Shown here: piece after piece, positions 36,248-45,140 of the stretch
Layout of the letters: each line of letters begins with the position of its first letter
How positions within the stretch are numbered: position 1 is the stretch's first letter
Assembly (NCBI GenBank): GCA_015655975.1
Contig: DVEP01000001.1
Span: forward strand, 7,671 to 71,670
DNA from: Eubacterium sp.
Lineage (GTDB): Bacteria > Bacillota > Clostridia > Oscillospirales > Acutalibacteraceae
Direction: 5' to 3'
Length of the DNA: 64,000 nucleotides
Position numbers and translations under genes: made by a program
Notes under the pieces: model-generated
What the model was told of the DNA's origin: nothing
Databases searched by the model: none
What the model saw: the letters and a program-made list of their open reading frames with translations, nothing else

Positions 36248-36300
36248 AACCGCAAACTGTTTCTTTGTAATATTTTTATTTATTTGAATTCACCGACCCA

Positions 36301-36747
36301 TTAAGACAGTTTGGCAAGTTCTTCCTTAAAAGCCTCTGCGCTGTCAAACTCTTTGTACACACTTGCAAAGCGTACATAGGCAACTTCGTCAATATCTTTG
36401 AGTTTTTCCATTATCATTTCGCCTATTCTGACACTTGTAACTTCCCTGTCAAGAGTTGCCTGCAACTGTGCCTCGATTTCGTCGATTGCATTGTCAATCA
36501 CCTGTATTGTTACAGGTCGCTTTTCGCAAGCACGCAACATACCTTTTGTGAGTTTGCTTCTGTCGAAAACCTCTCGACTTTTATCTTTTTTCACAACAAT
36601 AATCGGAACATCTTCGATTATTTCATAAGTTGTAAACCTTTTTTGGCACTGTAAACATTCGCGTCTTCTGCGAATTCTTTCATTTTCATCTGTTGGACGA
36701 GAATCAATAACTTTGCTTTCCGAGTAACCGCAAAAAGGGCATTTCAT
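36301..36747 (-). CDS. nrdR: Transcriptional repressor NrdR
   Basis: NrdR senses ATP/dATP and represses ribonucleotide reductase genes. The 148-residue protein has an N-terminal zinc ribbon (C3, C6, C31, C34) with the basic RIRRRREC segment, then the ATP-cone domain (about 49-139). No NrdR box was looked for beyond this gene. Confidence 0.98.
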   Translation of the reverse strand: MKCPFCGYSESKVIDSRPTDENERIRRRRECLQCQKRFTTYEIIEDVPIIVVKKDKSREVFDRSKLTKGMLRACEKRPVTIQVIDNAIDEIEAQLQATLDREVTSVRIGEMIMEKLKDIDEVAYVRFASVYKEFDSAEAFKEELAKLS

Positions 36748-36831
36748 ACTTCAGACCTCCGATTAAAATGCGTCGGCATTTATAAAAACTTAAAACAGTA
36801 CTTTTAAAAAAGTAAAAATTTCTGCTTTATT

Positions 36832-36860
36832 ATTTTAGCACAGTATTTTTCAAAAATCAA
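36832..36860 (-). promoter_or_regulatory. Promoter of nrdR
   Basis: Minus-strand TTGATT-N17-TAAAAT with an extended -10 (TGC just before TAAAAT). Confidence 0.6.
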
Positions 36861-36922
36861 TAAAAAGTGAGTTATCTCGTATATCGGTGTAAAATTGCTT
36901 TAGCAAATATCGACTGAAGATA

Positions 36923-36959
36923 AAAAATCGAGGCGTTTATAAAAAGCGCCTCGATTTTT
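36923..36959 (-). terminator. Terminator of the aminotransferase-isomerase pair
   Basis: A 13-bp perfect stem (36923-36935 with 36947-36959) is followed by six T on the minus strand. Its upstream arm overlaps the isomerase stop codon by two bases. Confidence 0.85.
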
Positions 36960-37737
36960 ATATGTTTTCAAGATATTTTTTGCTTAAAATCAGTTCTTTT
37001 TCCACATCAAAACCTGATGAATAGATTTCTATGATAAAACTTCCGTCATAATTCGCCTGACTTAAAATGTTTTGCACGCTTTTAATGTCAAAATCTCCCC
37101 TGCCCGGCGGAAGACAATCTCTTTCGGAATTGTTATCGCTCAAATGAACATGGCAAATATCGTTTTTGAACTCCTGTAAAAAATCAAAAGTATTTTGCCC
37201 CGCCCTGAGCGACTGTTTAATGTCAAAAACCAAATGAAAATTCTTTCCTGTCTCGGACCTCATTCTTTTTAAAAACTCTATGCTTTCGCTTTTGAAAAGA
37301 TTTACATTTTCCTGCGCTAAAACAACGCCGTTTTCCCGCGCTTTTTCAGCCAAAATGTTGAACCGTTCAAAATATCTTTCGTCGGGAATAGGTATCTTTG
37401 TTTTTTTAAGAGCGCCGTGAAGAACTACAAGTTTTGCACCGAGTTCACGACAAACTTCAAAATACCTTTCGTAAAGCGGCAAAATATCAAAAAATCTGCG
37501 TTTATAGTCGCTGAAAATACACTGCGTTTCCATAAATGAACTGTGCGGATGAACAGAAACGATTTCCGTACCGTATTCATTTTTAATACAATTCAAATCG
37601 TCAACAAAGTTCTTTTCCAACTCGCACTCGGCGTTAAAAAAGACTTCAGCCTTTTTAAAACCGAGTTCACAGACTTTTTTCAAAGCCTTTTCTGTTTCAA
37701 GAGGGTAAAAACAAGATGTAGAAGCACCTGCAATCAT
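36958..37737 (-). CDS. Sugar phosphate isomerase/epimerase family TIM-barrel protein
   Basis: This family shares the AP endonuclease 2/xylose isomerase fold and acts on sugars or inositols with a bound metal. The 259-residue protein shows likely metal ligands at E144 (AQENVNL region), D178 (HLVFDIKQ), H204 (CHVHLSDNN) and E247 (FIIEIY). It begins directly after the aminotransferase stop, so the two are coupled. The substrate cannot be named. Confidence 0.8.
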   Translation of the reverse strand: MIAGASTSCFYPLETEKALKKVCELGFKKAEVFFNAECELEKNFVDDLNCIKNEYGTEIVSVHPHSSFMETQCIFSDYKRRFFDILPLYERYFEVCRELGAKLVVLHGALKKTKIPIPDERYFERFNILAEKARENGVVLAQENVNLFKSESIEFLKRMRSETGKNFHLVFDIKQSLRAGQNTFDFLQEFKNDICHVHLSDNNSERDCLPPGRGDFDIKSVQNILSQANYDGSFIIEIYSSGFDVEKELILSKKYLENI

Positions 37738-39000
37738 TTAACCAACCAACTTTTCTATTGCGGCAATCTTTGCACAGATACAAAGCAATTCGGCTGCTTT
37801 GTCGAGTTCCTCAAGAGGAGGAAGAGTAGGAGCGATTCTGATATTTTTGTCTTCAGGGTCAATTCCGTAAGGGAAAGTTGCACCTACCGGAGTCAAAACA
37901 ACGCCTGCTTCTTTACAAAGTTCGCCTGTTCTCTTTGCAGTTTGAGGCATTACATCAAGGCTGATGAAATATCCGCCGTTTGGATTTTCCCAATGTGCAA
38001 TACCTGTATCTTTAAGTTCATTGTTGAGATGTTTGAGCACCATTTCAAACTTCGGCTTAATGATTTCTGCGTGTTTTTTCATATGTTCTTTAACATCAGC
38101 GGCACTTTTGAAATATTCGCTGTGTCTTTTTTGATTCATCTTGTCGTAGCTGATTGTTTCGCAGTTGAGTCTTTTTTTAATATCAGCAACATTTTCTTCA
38201 CTTGCGGCAAGACAGGAAACACCTGCGCCCGGGAATGTGATTTTTGCTGTTGACGCAACTTCTATAACCATATTTTCATTGCCGTAATCTCCGAGAATGC
38301 TGAAAATGTTAAGAAGTTTATCGGGATTTTCTGTGTCAAGGTCGTGAACGCAATATGCATTGTCCCAAATTATTCTGAAATCTTTTGCAGCAGGTTTCAA
38401 AGCGGCAATTCTTTTTACTGTTTCGTCAGAGTAAGTAATGCCTTGAGGGTTTGAATACTTCGGAACACAGAACATACCTTTAACGCTCTCATCTTTGACA
38501 AGTTCTTCAATGACGCTCATATCGGGGCCTTCGCTTGTCATAGGAACATTTACCATTTTTATACCGAAATATTCACAAATGGTGAAATGACGGTCATATC
38601 CGGGAACAGGACAAAGGAACTTCACTTCGTCAAGTTTGCACCAAGGAGCGCAACCCTCAACACCTTTTGTAAAGCATTGACAAACATAGTCAAACATAAG
38701 ATTGAGACTTGCCGAACCGCCTACAACAATGTTTTCCGGTTTAACATCGAGAATTTCTGCAAAAAGGTTTTTGCAACTTGAAATACCGTCCAAAAGTCCG
38801 TAGTTTCTTAAATCAAAACCGTTTTCGGTGTAGTCAACAGGTGTGTTCACCAAGTCCATTGAAATGTCAAGTTGTTCTTTTGACGGCTTTCCTCTGCTCA
38901 TATCAAGTTTTAAGTTTTGAAGCTTAAAATCTTCGTATCTTTTCATAAGATTTGATTTTTCGCAAACAAGCTGCTCTTTTGTCATTTGAGAATAATTCAT
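37738..39000 (-). CDS. PLP-dependent aminotransferase, subgroup Ic aspartate aminotransferase type
   Basis: Class I aminotransferase fold. With the ATG at 38998-39000 it has 420 residues; this start is 7 nt from AAAGGA, whereas an in-frame ATG 18 nt upstream overlaps that site. Visible are MSRGKPSKEQLD near the start, VPKYSNPQG, IWDNAYCVHDL with the PLP Asp/Tyr, STAKITFPGAG with the Schiff-base lysine, and IRIAPTLPP. The pattern resembles the aspartate aminotransferases of the MocR-like Pfam family. Neighbour: a coupled TIM-barrel isomerase. Confidence 0.88.
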   Translation of the reverse strand: MNYSQMTKEQLVCEKSNLMKRYEDFKLQNLKLDMSRGKPSKEQLDISMDLVNTPVDYTENGFDLRNYGLLDGISSCKNLFAEILDVKPENIVVGGSASLNLMFDYVCQCFTKGVEGCAPWCKLDEVKFLCPVPGYDRHFTICEYFGIKMVNVPMTSEGPDMSVIEELVKDESVKGMFCVPKYSNPQGITYSDETVKRIAALKPAAKDFRIIWDNAYCVHDLDTENPDKLLNIFSILGDYGNENMVIEVASTAKITFPGAGVSCLAASEENVADIKKRLNCETISYDKMNQKRHSEYFKSAADVKEHMKKHAEIIKPKFEMVLKHLNNELKDTGIAHWENPNGGYFISLDVMPQTAKRTGELCKEAGVVLTPVGATFPYGIDPEDKNIRIAPTLPPLEELDKAAELLCICAKIAAIEKLVG

Positions 39001-39059
39001 AAAACAATCCTTTCGCATTATAATTATATTACAATGAATATGCTTTTTATTTTAATTAA

Positions 39060-39088
39060 ATTTTACCATTTACTTTTTTTTATTTCAA
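39060..39088 (-). promoter_or_regulatory. Promoter of the aminotransferase gene
   Basis: Minus-strand TTGAAA-N17-TAAAAT, one mismatch in each element, about 65 nt upstream of the start codon. Confidence 0.6.
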
Positions 39089-39186
39089 CGGTAAAAAAGA
39101 CAAATTGATTTTACAATCAAAGACTGTTTTTGTTAAAAATAGTTAAGGTATTCAAAAATATTTAATTTTTTGACAACAGTTAAACA

Positions 39187-39215
39187 TTGCATTAGATAGT
39201 TTTGTTGTGTATAAT
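39187..39215 (+). promoter_or_regulatory. Promoter of the TSCPD/glycosidase/signal peptidase cluster
   Basis: Plus-strand TTGCAT-N17-TATAAT with a perfect -10, 43 nt upstream of the TSCPD start codon. Confidence 0.65.
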
Positions 39216-39257
39216 GTAATATATAATTATTTTACTATAAAGAAGGAATTTTAAACA

Positions 39258-39515
39258 ATGAAAAAGTATCAATACAAACCCCACGGCGTTTGTTCAAGAC
39301 AAATTAATATAGAAATAGATGACAACGGAAAAATTGCAGACATAGGTTTCGTAGGCGGATGCAACGGCAACCTGAAAGGTATAGGCGCACTGACAAAAGG
39401 ACTTAAACCCGAAGAAGTTATAGAGCGTTTGGAGGGTATAAACTGCAATATGAAAGGAACTTCCTGCCCTGACCAATTGGCACAGGCTTTGAAATCTATT
39501 CTTAAGGAGAACTGA
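39258..39515 (+). CDS. Small four-cysteine TSCPD-domain protein (TIGR03905-like)
   Basis: The 85-residue protein has four cysteines (C12, C35, C63, C70) in the pattern VCS, GGCNGN, INCN and TSCPDQLA. The TSCPD motif also occurs at the C-terminus of some class II ribonucleotide reductases, where it is thought to bind metal. Stand-alone members are common in Clostridia but have no known function. It is followed 1 nt later by the glycosidase gene, so their translation is probably coupled. Confidence 0.88.
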   Translation: MKKYQYKPHGVCSRQINIEIDDNGKIADIGFVGGCNGNLKGIGALTKGLKPEEVIERLEGINCNMKGTSCPDQLAQALKSILKEN

Positions 39516-39516
39516 A

Positions 39517-41838
39517 ATGGAATATTTTGTTGAGAATAAAACCCTAAAGCGTGAATTTCGTATTCAGCAAGACCATTTAATCAGCGGTCCTGTTGAAAAT
39601 AAACTTTCCGGCGATATTTTTGTACCCGACGGTAACGGCTCGGAGTTTACTATTCGCTTCATTGACGGCGACGAAATTTCATCAAAATCTGCCTGCCTTG
39701 TAGATATTAAACAAGAAAATGAAGGCACCATATTCACTTTTGAAGAAAAATACGACACTATTGTAAAAATAGCTTTTCAATCATCGGCAGACGGAACATA
39801 TATCAAAAAAAGAATCATAGTTTCTCAAACTAAGGAAAAACCGATAGACTATGCCTTACTCGAAAATGTCGGCATCATCAACTCCACAAACCACTTTACC
39901 GTTCCTGTTGAGCAAGACGACGCTTTTTACGACGGCTACTATGCAACACTCGGTCAGCCTTTTTATGTAAACTCGTTTTTCTACGGCTGTGAATTTCCTG
40001 CTACAAGCAACAAAATCAAGCACGCGATAGGCTATGTAAAATATTATTTGGGCAAGTCAATTCAACCGGGCAAAGTTTTCAAATTCCCCGTTACCGTACT
40101 CGGTGCGGCAGAGTCAAAAGATATGGCAGTTATCAAATCTGCTTTTGAAAAGTACATTGATTCAATTTCCACCGAAAACAATTACAGAATTCAGTACAAT
40201 TCATGGTACGACCATATGCTTGACATAAACGAGCAAAATGTAAAAAAATCTTTCTATGAAATTGAAAAAGGTTTGACTTCTCACGGTGTTCCGACAATAG
40301 ACGCCTATGTAATCGACGATGGCTGGAACGACTATAAAAGCGATTTTTGGTCTTTTAACAAAAAGTTTGCAGACGGTCTTTACGACTATACAAAAATCAG
40401 TTCTTCACTCGGCTCTCACTTCGGTCTTTGGTTAGGTCCGAGAGGAGGTTACAATTTCCAAAACACTTTTGCAAAAAGAATTGAAAAAAGCGGAAACGGT
40501 TACTTCAACAAAGAGTCAAACGATATTTGCGTCGGTTCCAAAAAATACATAGATAAATTGCAGGAATTTTTCATTTCAAATGCGAGCGACTATGATATTG
40601 ACTATTGGAAACTTGACGGCTTTTGTCTGAAACCATGTCAAAACAGTTCTCACGACCATATTACAGGCGGATATAAGGAAATGTACTACATTACGGAAAT
40701 GTGGTCGAGATGGATTACTGTTTTCAAAAAGATGCGCAAAGAAAGACCGCAGACATATATTAATATGACTTGCTATGTCAATCCGTCTCCTTGGTGGCTT
40801 CAGTATGTGAACAGCATTTGGCTTCAAAACAGTACGGATATAGGCTTTGAAAAGAATATTCAAAATCAAAGACAGGTTGAATCTGAAATCACTTACCGAG
40901 ACAGCAGATATTACGACTTTCTTTACAACAGAGCGCTTCAATTTCCGCAGTCAAGAATTTACAACCACGAACCTATTTACGGCAACACTGCAAAAGTTGA
41001 CTACACCGACCAAGAGTTTGAGAAGTTCCTTTTCTCAAACGCAGTGCGCGGTCAGGCATTCAATGAACTGTACTTGTCGTACAATATGATGAATGAAGAA
41101 AAGTGGAAATCTTTGGCGAAAGTTCTTGAATGGTCAAAGGAAAACTATCACATCATTAGAAACTCGCATTTTCTCGGCGGAGACCCTGCAAAAAACAATG
41201 TATATATGTACAGCGCATGGACGCAGGACGGCGAAGGTATCGTAGCACTCAGAAACCCGAGCGATTCACCCGCCGAAATCACCGTAACTTTGAACAAACT
41301 TATGGGCGTACCTGAAACTTTGAACGAAGTTAACAGGTACAATGTCTATGACGAAAGTTCTATTAATTCCGAAAAGTTGTACTCATACAATCAAAAGATG
41401 GAAATATCGCTTCTTCCGTTTGAATTTAAACTGTACCAATTCGGAAAAGAAGATAAACGCTATAAAGGAATGAAAAACATCAACGACTTTACCATTTCCT
41501 TTACCTGCAATGAGTCTAACGAAACCATTTGCCAAAACAACGACATTTGCGTCAAAACAAAAGACGGCAAAATAATATTCAAAGTTGACAATACACAGGT
41601 CATTTCCGATTCTTCAAAAACAGAAGATACTGTTATTCATCTTGTAAGAGAAAAGAACTCGAGCATAAAGATTTATATAAACGGTGTGCTTGACAATACT
41701 GCATACAGTGAAAACTGCAAACAAATAGTAGATACGCAGTTTGATAACAGTAATGTTGAATTTATTGACCGAGCGCTGAGCTACGATGAAATTCCAAACA
41801 CCGAAAAAAAATCTACTAAAAAATGGTTTAAATTTTAA
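39517..41838 (+). CDS. GH36-like alpha-galactosidase-type glycosidase with C-terminal LamG-like domain
   Basis: The 773-residue protein has a beta-rich N-terminal domain (about 1-215), a TIM barrel (about 220-570) and further beta domains. Barrel motifs are VIDDGWN (265-271), WLGPRGGY (305-312) and DYWKLDGF (362-369), where D367 matches the nucleophile position of GH36-type enzymes. Residues about 655-755 resemble a LamG/concanavalin-like domain. No signal peptide is seen, so it acts in the cytoplasm on imported oligosaccharides. GH129 or an uncharacterised related family cannot be excluded. No sugar transporter is adjacent. Confidence 0.75.
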   Translation: MEYFVENKTLKREFRIQQDHLISGPVENKLSGDIFVPDGNGSEFTIRFIDGDEISSKSACLVDIKQENEGTIFTFEEKYDTIVKIAFQSSADGTYIKKRIIVSQTKEKPIDYALLENVGIINSTNHFTVPVEQDDAFYDGYYATLGQPFYVNSFFYGCEFPATSNKIKHAIGYVKYYLGKSIQPGKVFKFPVTVLGAAESKDMAVIKSAFEKYIDSISTENNYRIQYNSWYDHMLDINEQNVKKSFYEIEKGLTSHGVPTIDAYVIDDGWNDYKSDFWSFNKKFADGLYDYTKISSSLGSHFGLWLGPRGGYNFQNTFAKRIEKSGNGYFNKESNDICVGSKKYIDKLQEFFISNASDYDIDYWKLDGFCLKPCQNSSHDHITGGYKEMYYITEMWSRWITVFKKMRKERPQTYINMTCYVNPSPWWLQYVNSIWLQNSTDIGFEKNIQNQRQVESEITYRDSRYYDFLYNRALQFPQSRIYNHEPIYGNTAKVDYTDQEFEKFLFSNAVRGQAFNELYLSYNMMNEEKWKSLAKVLEWSKENYHIIRNSHFLGGDPAKNNVYMYSAWTQDGEGIVALRNPSDSPAEITVTLNKLMGVPETLNEVNRYNVYDESSINSEKLYSYNQKMEISLLPFEFKLYQFGKEDKRYKGMKNINDFTISFTCNESNETICQNNDICVKTKDGKIIFKVDNTQVISDSSKTEDTVIHLVREKNSSIKIYINGVLDNTAYSENCKQIVDTQFDNSNVEFIDRALSYDEIPNTEKKSTKKWFKF

Positions 41839-41852
41839 ACGGAGTCTTGCAA

Positions 41853-42557
41853 ATGATTGACAAAAAATGTAAAAAATGCGGTTGCGATGTTTTCCTGCGA
41901 GACGGAGAATGGCTAAAGTGCGCAAACTGCGGAGCAGTTTACTTCGACCTTGATTCGACAGAAGAAATGAAATCTACAATGAAGGTCGAAGAGCTGGAAA
42001 GCAAGAAAAAAACCGTAAAAAAGAAAAAGTCGTCTTTTAAAGAATTAGTTGACTTTTGCGTTCCTATTGTTATAGCAGTCGTTATAGCAATAGTTTTAAA
42101 AGCATTTGTTTTTGCAAACGCTGTCGTTCCAACGGGTTCAATGCTTGACACAATTCAGCTGAACGACCGAGTAATAGCTTCAAAACTCACTTACAAATTT
42201 GAAGAACCTCAAAGATACGACATAGTCATTTTTCACTATCCCGATGACGAAACACAATTTTATGTAAAAAGAATTGTCGGTTTACCGGGAGAAACACTTG
42301 AAGTAAAAGACGGTATCGTATATGTTACAAAAACAAACGGAGATACAATTCAGCTTGACGACAGTTTTGTAACGGTAGAAGAACCGCGAGGAAACTACGG
42401 CCCGTTTGAAATACCCGAAGGGCACTATTTTATGATGGGCGACAACAGAAACAAAAGTAATGACTCAAGATTTTGGGAAAACAAATATGTTTCAAAAGAA
42501 AAAATTATCGGCAAAGTATTGTTCAGATACTATCCTGAAATTAGCAAAATCGAATAG
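41853..42557 (+). CDS. Signal peptidase I with an N-terminal zinc ribbon
   Basis: Type I signal peptidases remove signal peptides at the outer membrane face. The catalytic pair is S96 (PTGSMLDT) and K139 (FYVKRIVGLPGE), after one membrane segment (about 68-88). The first 30 residues carry a zinc ribbon (C6, C9, C23, C26), followed by a lysine-rich linker (about 50-63). This cytoplasmic domain is not part of classical SipS/LepB. I start at ATG 41853, 8 nt from GGAG; an upstream TTG would add two residues. It is 14 nt downstream of the glycosidase gene. Confidence 0.93.
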   Translation: MIDKKCKKCGCDVFLRDGEWLKCANCGAVYFDLDSTEEMKSTMKVEELESKKKTVKKKKSSFKELVDFCVPIVIAVVIAIVLKAFVFANAVVPTGSMLDTIQLNDRVIASKLTYKFEEPQRYDIVIFHYPDDETQFYVKRIVGLPGETLEVKDGIVYVTKTNGDTIQLDDSFVTVEEPRGNYGPFEIPEGHYFMMGDNRNKSNDSRFWENKYVSKEKIIGKVLFRYYPEISKIE

Positions 42558-42566
42558 TTTAGACGA

Positions 42567-42605
42567 TAAAAAACAGAGATATGAAAATCATATCTCTGTT
42601 TTTTA
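42567..42605 (+). terminator. Terminator of the signal peptidase cluster, probably bidirectional
   Basis: A stem of about 16 bp with AAAAAACAGAGATATGA as one arm is followed by six T on the plus strand. The A-run on the left would also give T on the minus strand for the converging MBL gene. Confidence 0.9.
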
Positions 42606-42644
42606 TTGTGCTTATATAATAAAATCAAATCTTAATTCTGTAAA

Positions 42645-43523
42645 CTAAACATTCATTATATTTTTTTGAATATCAATCTTTCCGTTGTTGCCTATAACTG
42701 CAATCACACCGTTTTCATCTTGCGTACACAAAACTTTTGATTTTGCAACTTTTGTAAGTTTATACTTGACATCCGCAAAAACTGCGCTCCAAGTATTAGT
42801 TATGACAGAATATTCAGGAGCAAGTTTTTTGACAAGATATCTTGAAGTTGACCAAAAATAACCGTGATGACCGACTTTAAGTAAATCTACTTTACCAACC
42901 CTATCGGCAATCGGCTTTTCATCGTTCGCCTTATAATTCAAGTCGCCTACAAGCAAAACTTTAGTTCCGTTTTTTTCAACAAGCGTAACAACGCTGTTAA
43001 TATTTTCTCCGTACTTAAAAAAGCGTTTTTTGTTTTCGGTATTTAAAAATGTAATTTTAAAATTACCTAACATAAAACTTTCATTGCTTATGTTTTGCAC
43101 AACTTCAACATTGTTGTTTTTGCATGCGTCCAACATTTGCTGATAAACTTCTTTGTTATCCCAAAACTTTATTTCTCCGAAAAAAATATTTTTTTCGTCG
43201 TACTCTTTCAAATATGCTTTTTTTACACTAATTCTCGGGTCATTAATGACTGTATCAAAACCGCCGATATGGTCTGAATGTGCGTGAGTACCAAGTACAA
43301 AATCTATATTGACATTTTCGCCGTCATAACTGCAATTCTTCACCAAATAGTCAACAACAACATCCTCATAGCCTTTTAAATTTAAAAATGGCTTATCTTC
43401 AGGATAGTCGTTGTCCTCAGCAGCGTCTATAACTGCAAACTTGCCCTGACTTTCCAAAACGATGCAGTCGGAATGCCCTGTATTTAAAAAATGTATTTTA
43501 TCTTCTGAAACAATATCACTCAT
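42645..43523 (-). CDS. MBL-fold metallohydrolase, ComEC C-terminal-domain-like
   Basis: The 292-residue protein has the metal motif THAHSDHIGG with H80, H82, D84 and H85, a further VLLVGDLN, and VGHHGYFWSTS. This set is characteristic of soluble proteins related to the C-terminal nuclease-like domain of ComEC. No signal peptide or membrane segment is seen. It is the last gene of a GtrA-HAD-MBL group. The substrate, nucleic acid or phosphoester, is not known. Confidence 0.85.
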   Translation of the reverse strand: MSDIVSEDKIHFLNTGHSDCIVLESQGKFAVIDAAEDNDYPEDKPFLNLKGYEDVVVDYLVKNCSYDGENVNIDFVLGTHAHSDHIGGFDTVINDPRISVKKAYLKEYDEKNIFFGEIKFWDNKEVYQQMLDACKNNNVEVVQNISNESFMLGNFKITFLNTENKKRFFKYGENINSVVTLVEKNGTKVLLVGDLNYKANDEKPIADRVGKVDLLKVGHHGYFWSTSRYLVKKLAPEYSVITNTWSAVFADVKYKLTKVAKSKVLCTQDENGVIAVIGNNGKIDIQKNIMNV

Positions 43524-43537
43524 TATATATTCTCCGA

Positions 43538-44380
43538 TTAAACTGTAACTTTAGCAGTAAGAACTGACGACTCAATCATCACTGCAACTGCGTCTTCATC
43601 ATTTGAAACAGTTACAACATCTGCAACTTCTTTCAAAGCCTCGCAGGCATTGTCCAAAGCAACTCCGACTCCTGCATACTTAACCATAGGCAAATCGTTT
43701 CTGCTGTCGCCCATAGCCATTATTTCTGCACTGTCTATATTAAGGTATTCTGCAAGATATTTGAGCGCGGTACCCTTGTCCGCTTTGTCGGAAAAAATCT
43801 CCATATTGGTAGCCATTGAAGTTGTTACTTTTAATCCCGGAATACGAGAGAAAACCTCAAAACATTTATTTCTCTCATCTTGATTTTTGAAGAAAACATT
43901 GAACATTTCAACAGAATTTGAATTTTCATAGAAAAACTCTCTTGTGCTGTCAATGCCGACACGGGTAGTTTCTACAACACCTCTATAGCAATCTTCAATA
44001 TCAAAATAGTCATATGCTTCATTGCAAAGATATTTACTTTCTGTATGAGGACGGCCATGACTGTATATCTCAATCATAGTGTTGCAATTTTGCAAAGTAT
44101 CCAAAACGCCCTTGGCAATTCCATCGTCAATAAAAGCGGAGTAGATTAATTTACCGTCTGTGTCAGCGATTGCAGCGCCGTTTGAATAAATATAGTATGA
44201 AAAAGCGTCGCTTTTAATCGATTCTTCAGGTAATTCATAAAATGTTCTGCCGGAATTGATTACAACATTTACACCCTCGCTTGCAGCTTCCTCAACTGCA
44301 AATAAGTTATTTTCACTGAGAGTGCCGTCTGAATGAACAAGTGTTCCGTCCACATCAAGAGCAATAAGTTTTATTCCCAT
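43538..44380 (-). CDS. HAD superfamily hydrolase, Cof subfamily
   Basis: Cof-type phosphatases act on sugar phosphates, flavins or PLP. The 280-residue protein has motif I DVDGTL (nucleophile D9, acid D11), motif II NSGRTF, motif III with a Lys near residue 205 and motif IV MGDSRNDLPM, plus the large C2 cap. It follows the GtrA gene. Its substrate cannot be told from the sequence. Confidence 0.9.
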   Translation of the reverse strand: MGIKLIALDVDGTLVHSDGTLSENNLFAVEEAASEGVNVVINSGRTFYELPEESIKSDAFSYYIYSNGAAIADTDGKLIYSAFIDDGIAKGVLDTLQNCNTMIEIYSHGRPHTESKYLCNEAYDYFDIEDCYRGVVETTRVGIDSTREFFYENSNSVEMFNVFFKNQDERNKCFEVFSRIPGLKVTTSMATNMEIFSDKADKGTALKYLAEYLNIDSAEIMAMGDSRNDLPMVKYAGVGVALDNACEALKEVADVVTVSNDEDAVAVMIESSVLTAKVTV

Positions 44381-44395
44381 AGTAAGTCCTTTCGG

Positions 44396-44956
44396 TTATG
44401 CTTCTGTTGTTGTTTGAACTTCGATATTTGTGTTTTCCTGCTTTTTGTCCGTATTGTCTTTTTTCTTTCTGTGAATAACAAAACGCTGAAGAGGATATGT
44501 CCAAATAGTAGGAATAGTCATAACTACGAGTTTTTGCAACATTTCAAAGAAGAAGTTGTCGTAGCCTGCTTCTTTCATTGCAGTACCGAGCCATGAGCCA
44601 AACCAAGTGTTGAATGCAATTGTGAAAACAACCATTATGATATATAAAACCATTGACAGAACAGGGTTTGAATCCGCCTGGAAAGTGAGTTTTCTGTTCA
44701 TTATAAATGCTGCCGCATAGCCTATTACAGCCGAAATAAAGTACGACCACATATAACCAACATATTTAATTCCTAAAAATTCAAGTACAGGACTGTTGCT
44801 TACCACAACATCATTAAGCGGAGCAAAAAGCCAATAAAGACAAATTGCGTAAACTGCCATTTCCAAAACAGATGTACTTGCGCCTGTAAAAGCAAACTTA
44901 ATAAATTTCCAAATTTCCTTGTGCTTGTCTGTAAATTGTTTAAACTTCTCTTTCAT
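44396..44956 (-). CDS. GtrA family membrane protein
   Basis: GtrA proteins have four membrane helices and are thought to flip or supply lipid-linked sugars for wall polymer or glycolipid modification. The 186-residue protein opens with FIKFAFTGASTSVLEMAVYA and contains FIMNRKLTF, both typical, and ends in a charged Lys/Thr-rich tail. It is the first gene of a three-gene operon with its own promoter. Confidence 0.88.
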   Translation of the reverse strand: MKEKFKQFTDKHKEIWKFIKFAFTGASTSVLEMAVYAICLYWLFAPLNDVVVSNSPVLEFLGIKYVGYMWSYFISAVIGYAAAFIMNRKLTFQADSNPVLSMVLYIIMVVFTIAFNTWFGSWLGTAMKEAGYDNFFFEMLQKLVVMTIPTIWTYPLQRFVIHRKKKDNTDKKQENTNIEVQTTTEA

Positions 44957-44983
44957 TTCATCACCTATATAATATTTGAGTAT

Positions 44984-45011
44984 ATAATAACATTCAGCAC
45001 TGTATAGTCAA
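44984..45011 (-). promoter_or_regulatory. Promoter of the GtrA-HAD-MBL operon
   Basis: Minus-strand TTGACT-N16-TATTAT with an extended -10 TGT directly before it. Confidence 0.55.
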
Positions 45012-45091
45012 TAAGATATTCAAACAATTTATAAAAGTTTTGCACAGACATTAAAAATTTTACATAGATTTTACATTCGATAAATTTCAAC

Positions 45092-45120
45092 AAAAAAACA
45101 GACAGCCGAAACTGTCTGTT
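45092..45120 (-). terminator. Terminator of the str operon after tuf
   Basis: A perfect 9-bp stem (45097-45105 with 45112-45120) with a 6-nt loop is followed by seven T on the minus strand. Confidence 0.9.
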
Positions 45121-45140
45121 TTCCAAATGCTATTTAAAGA

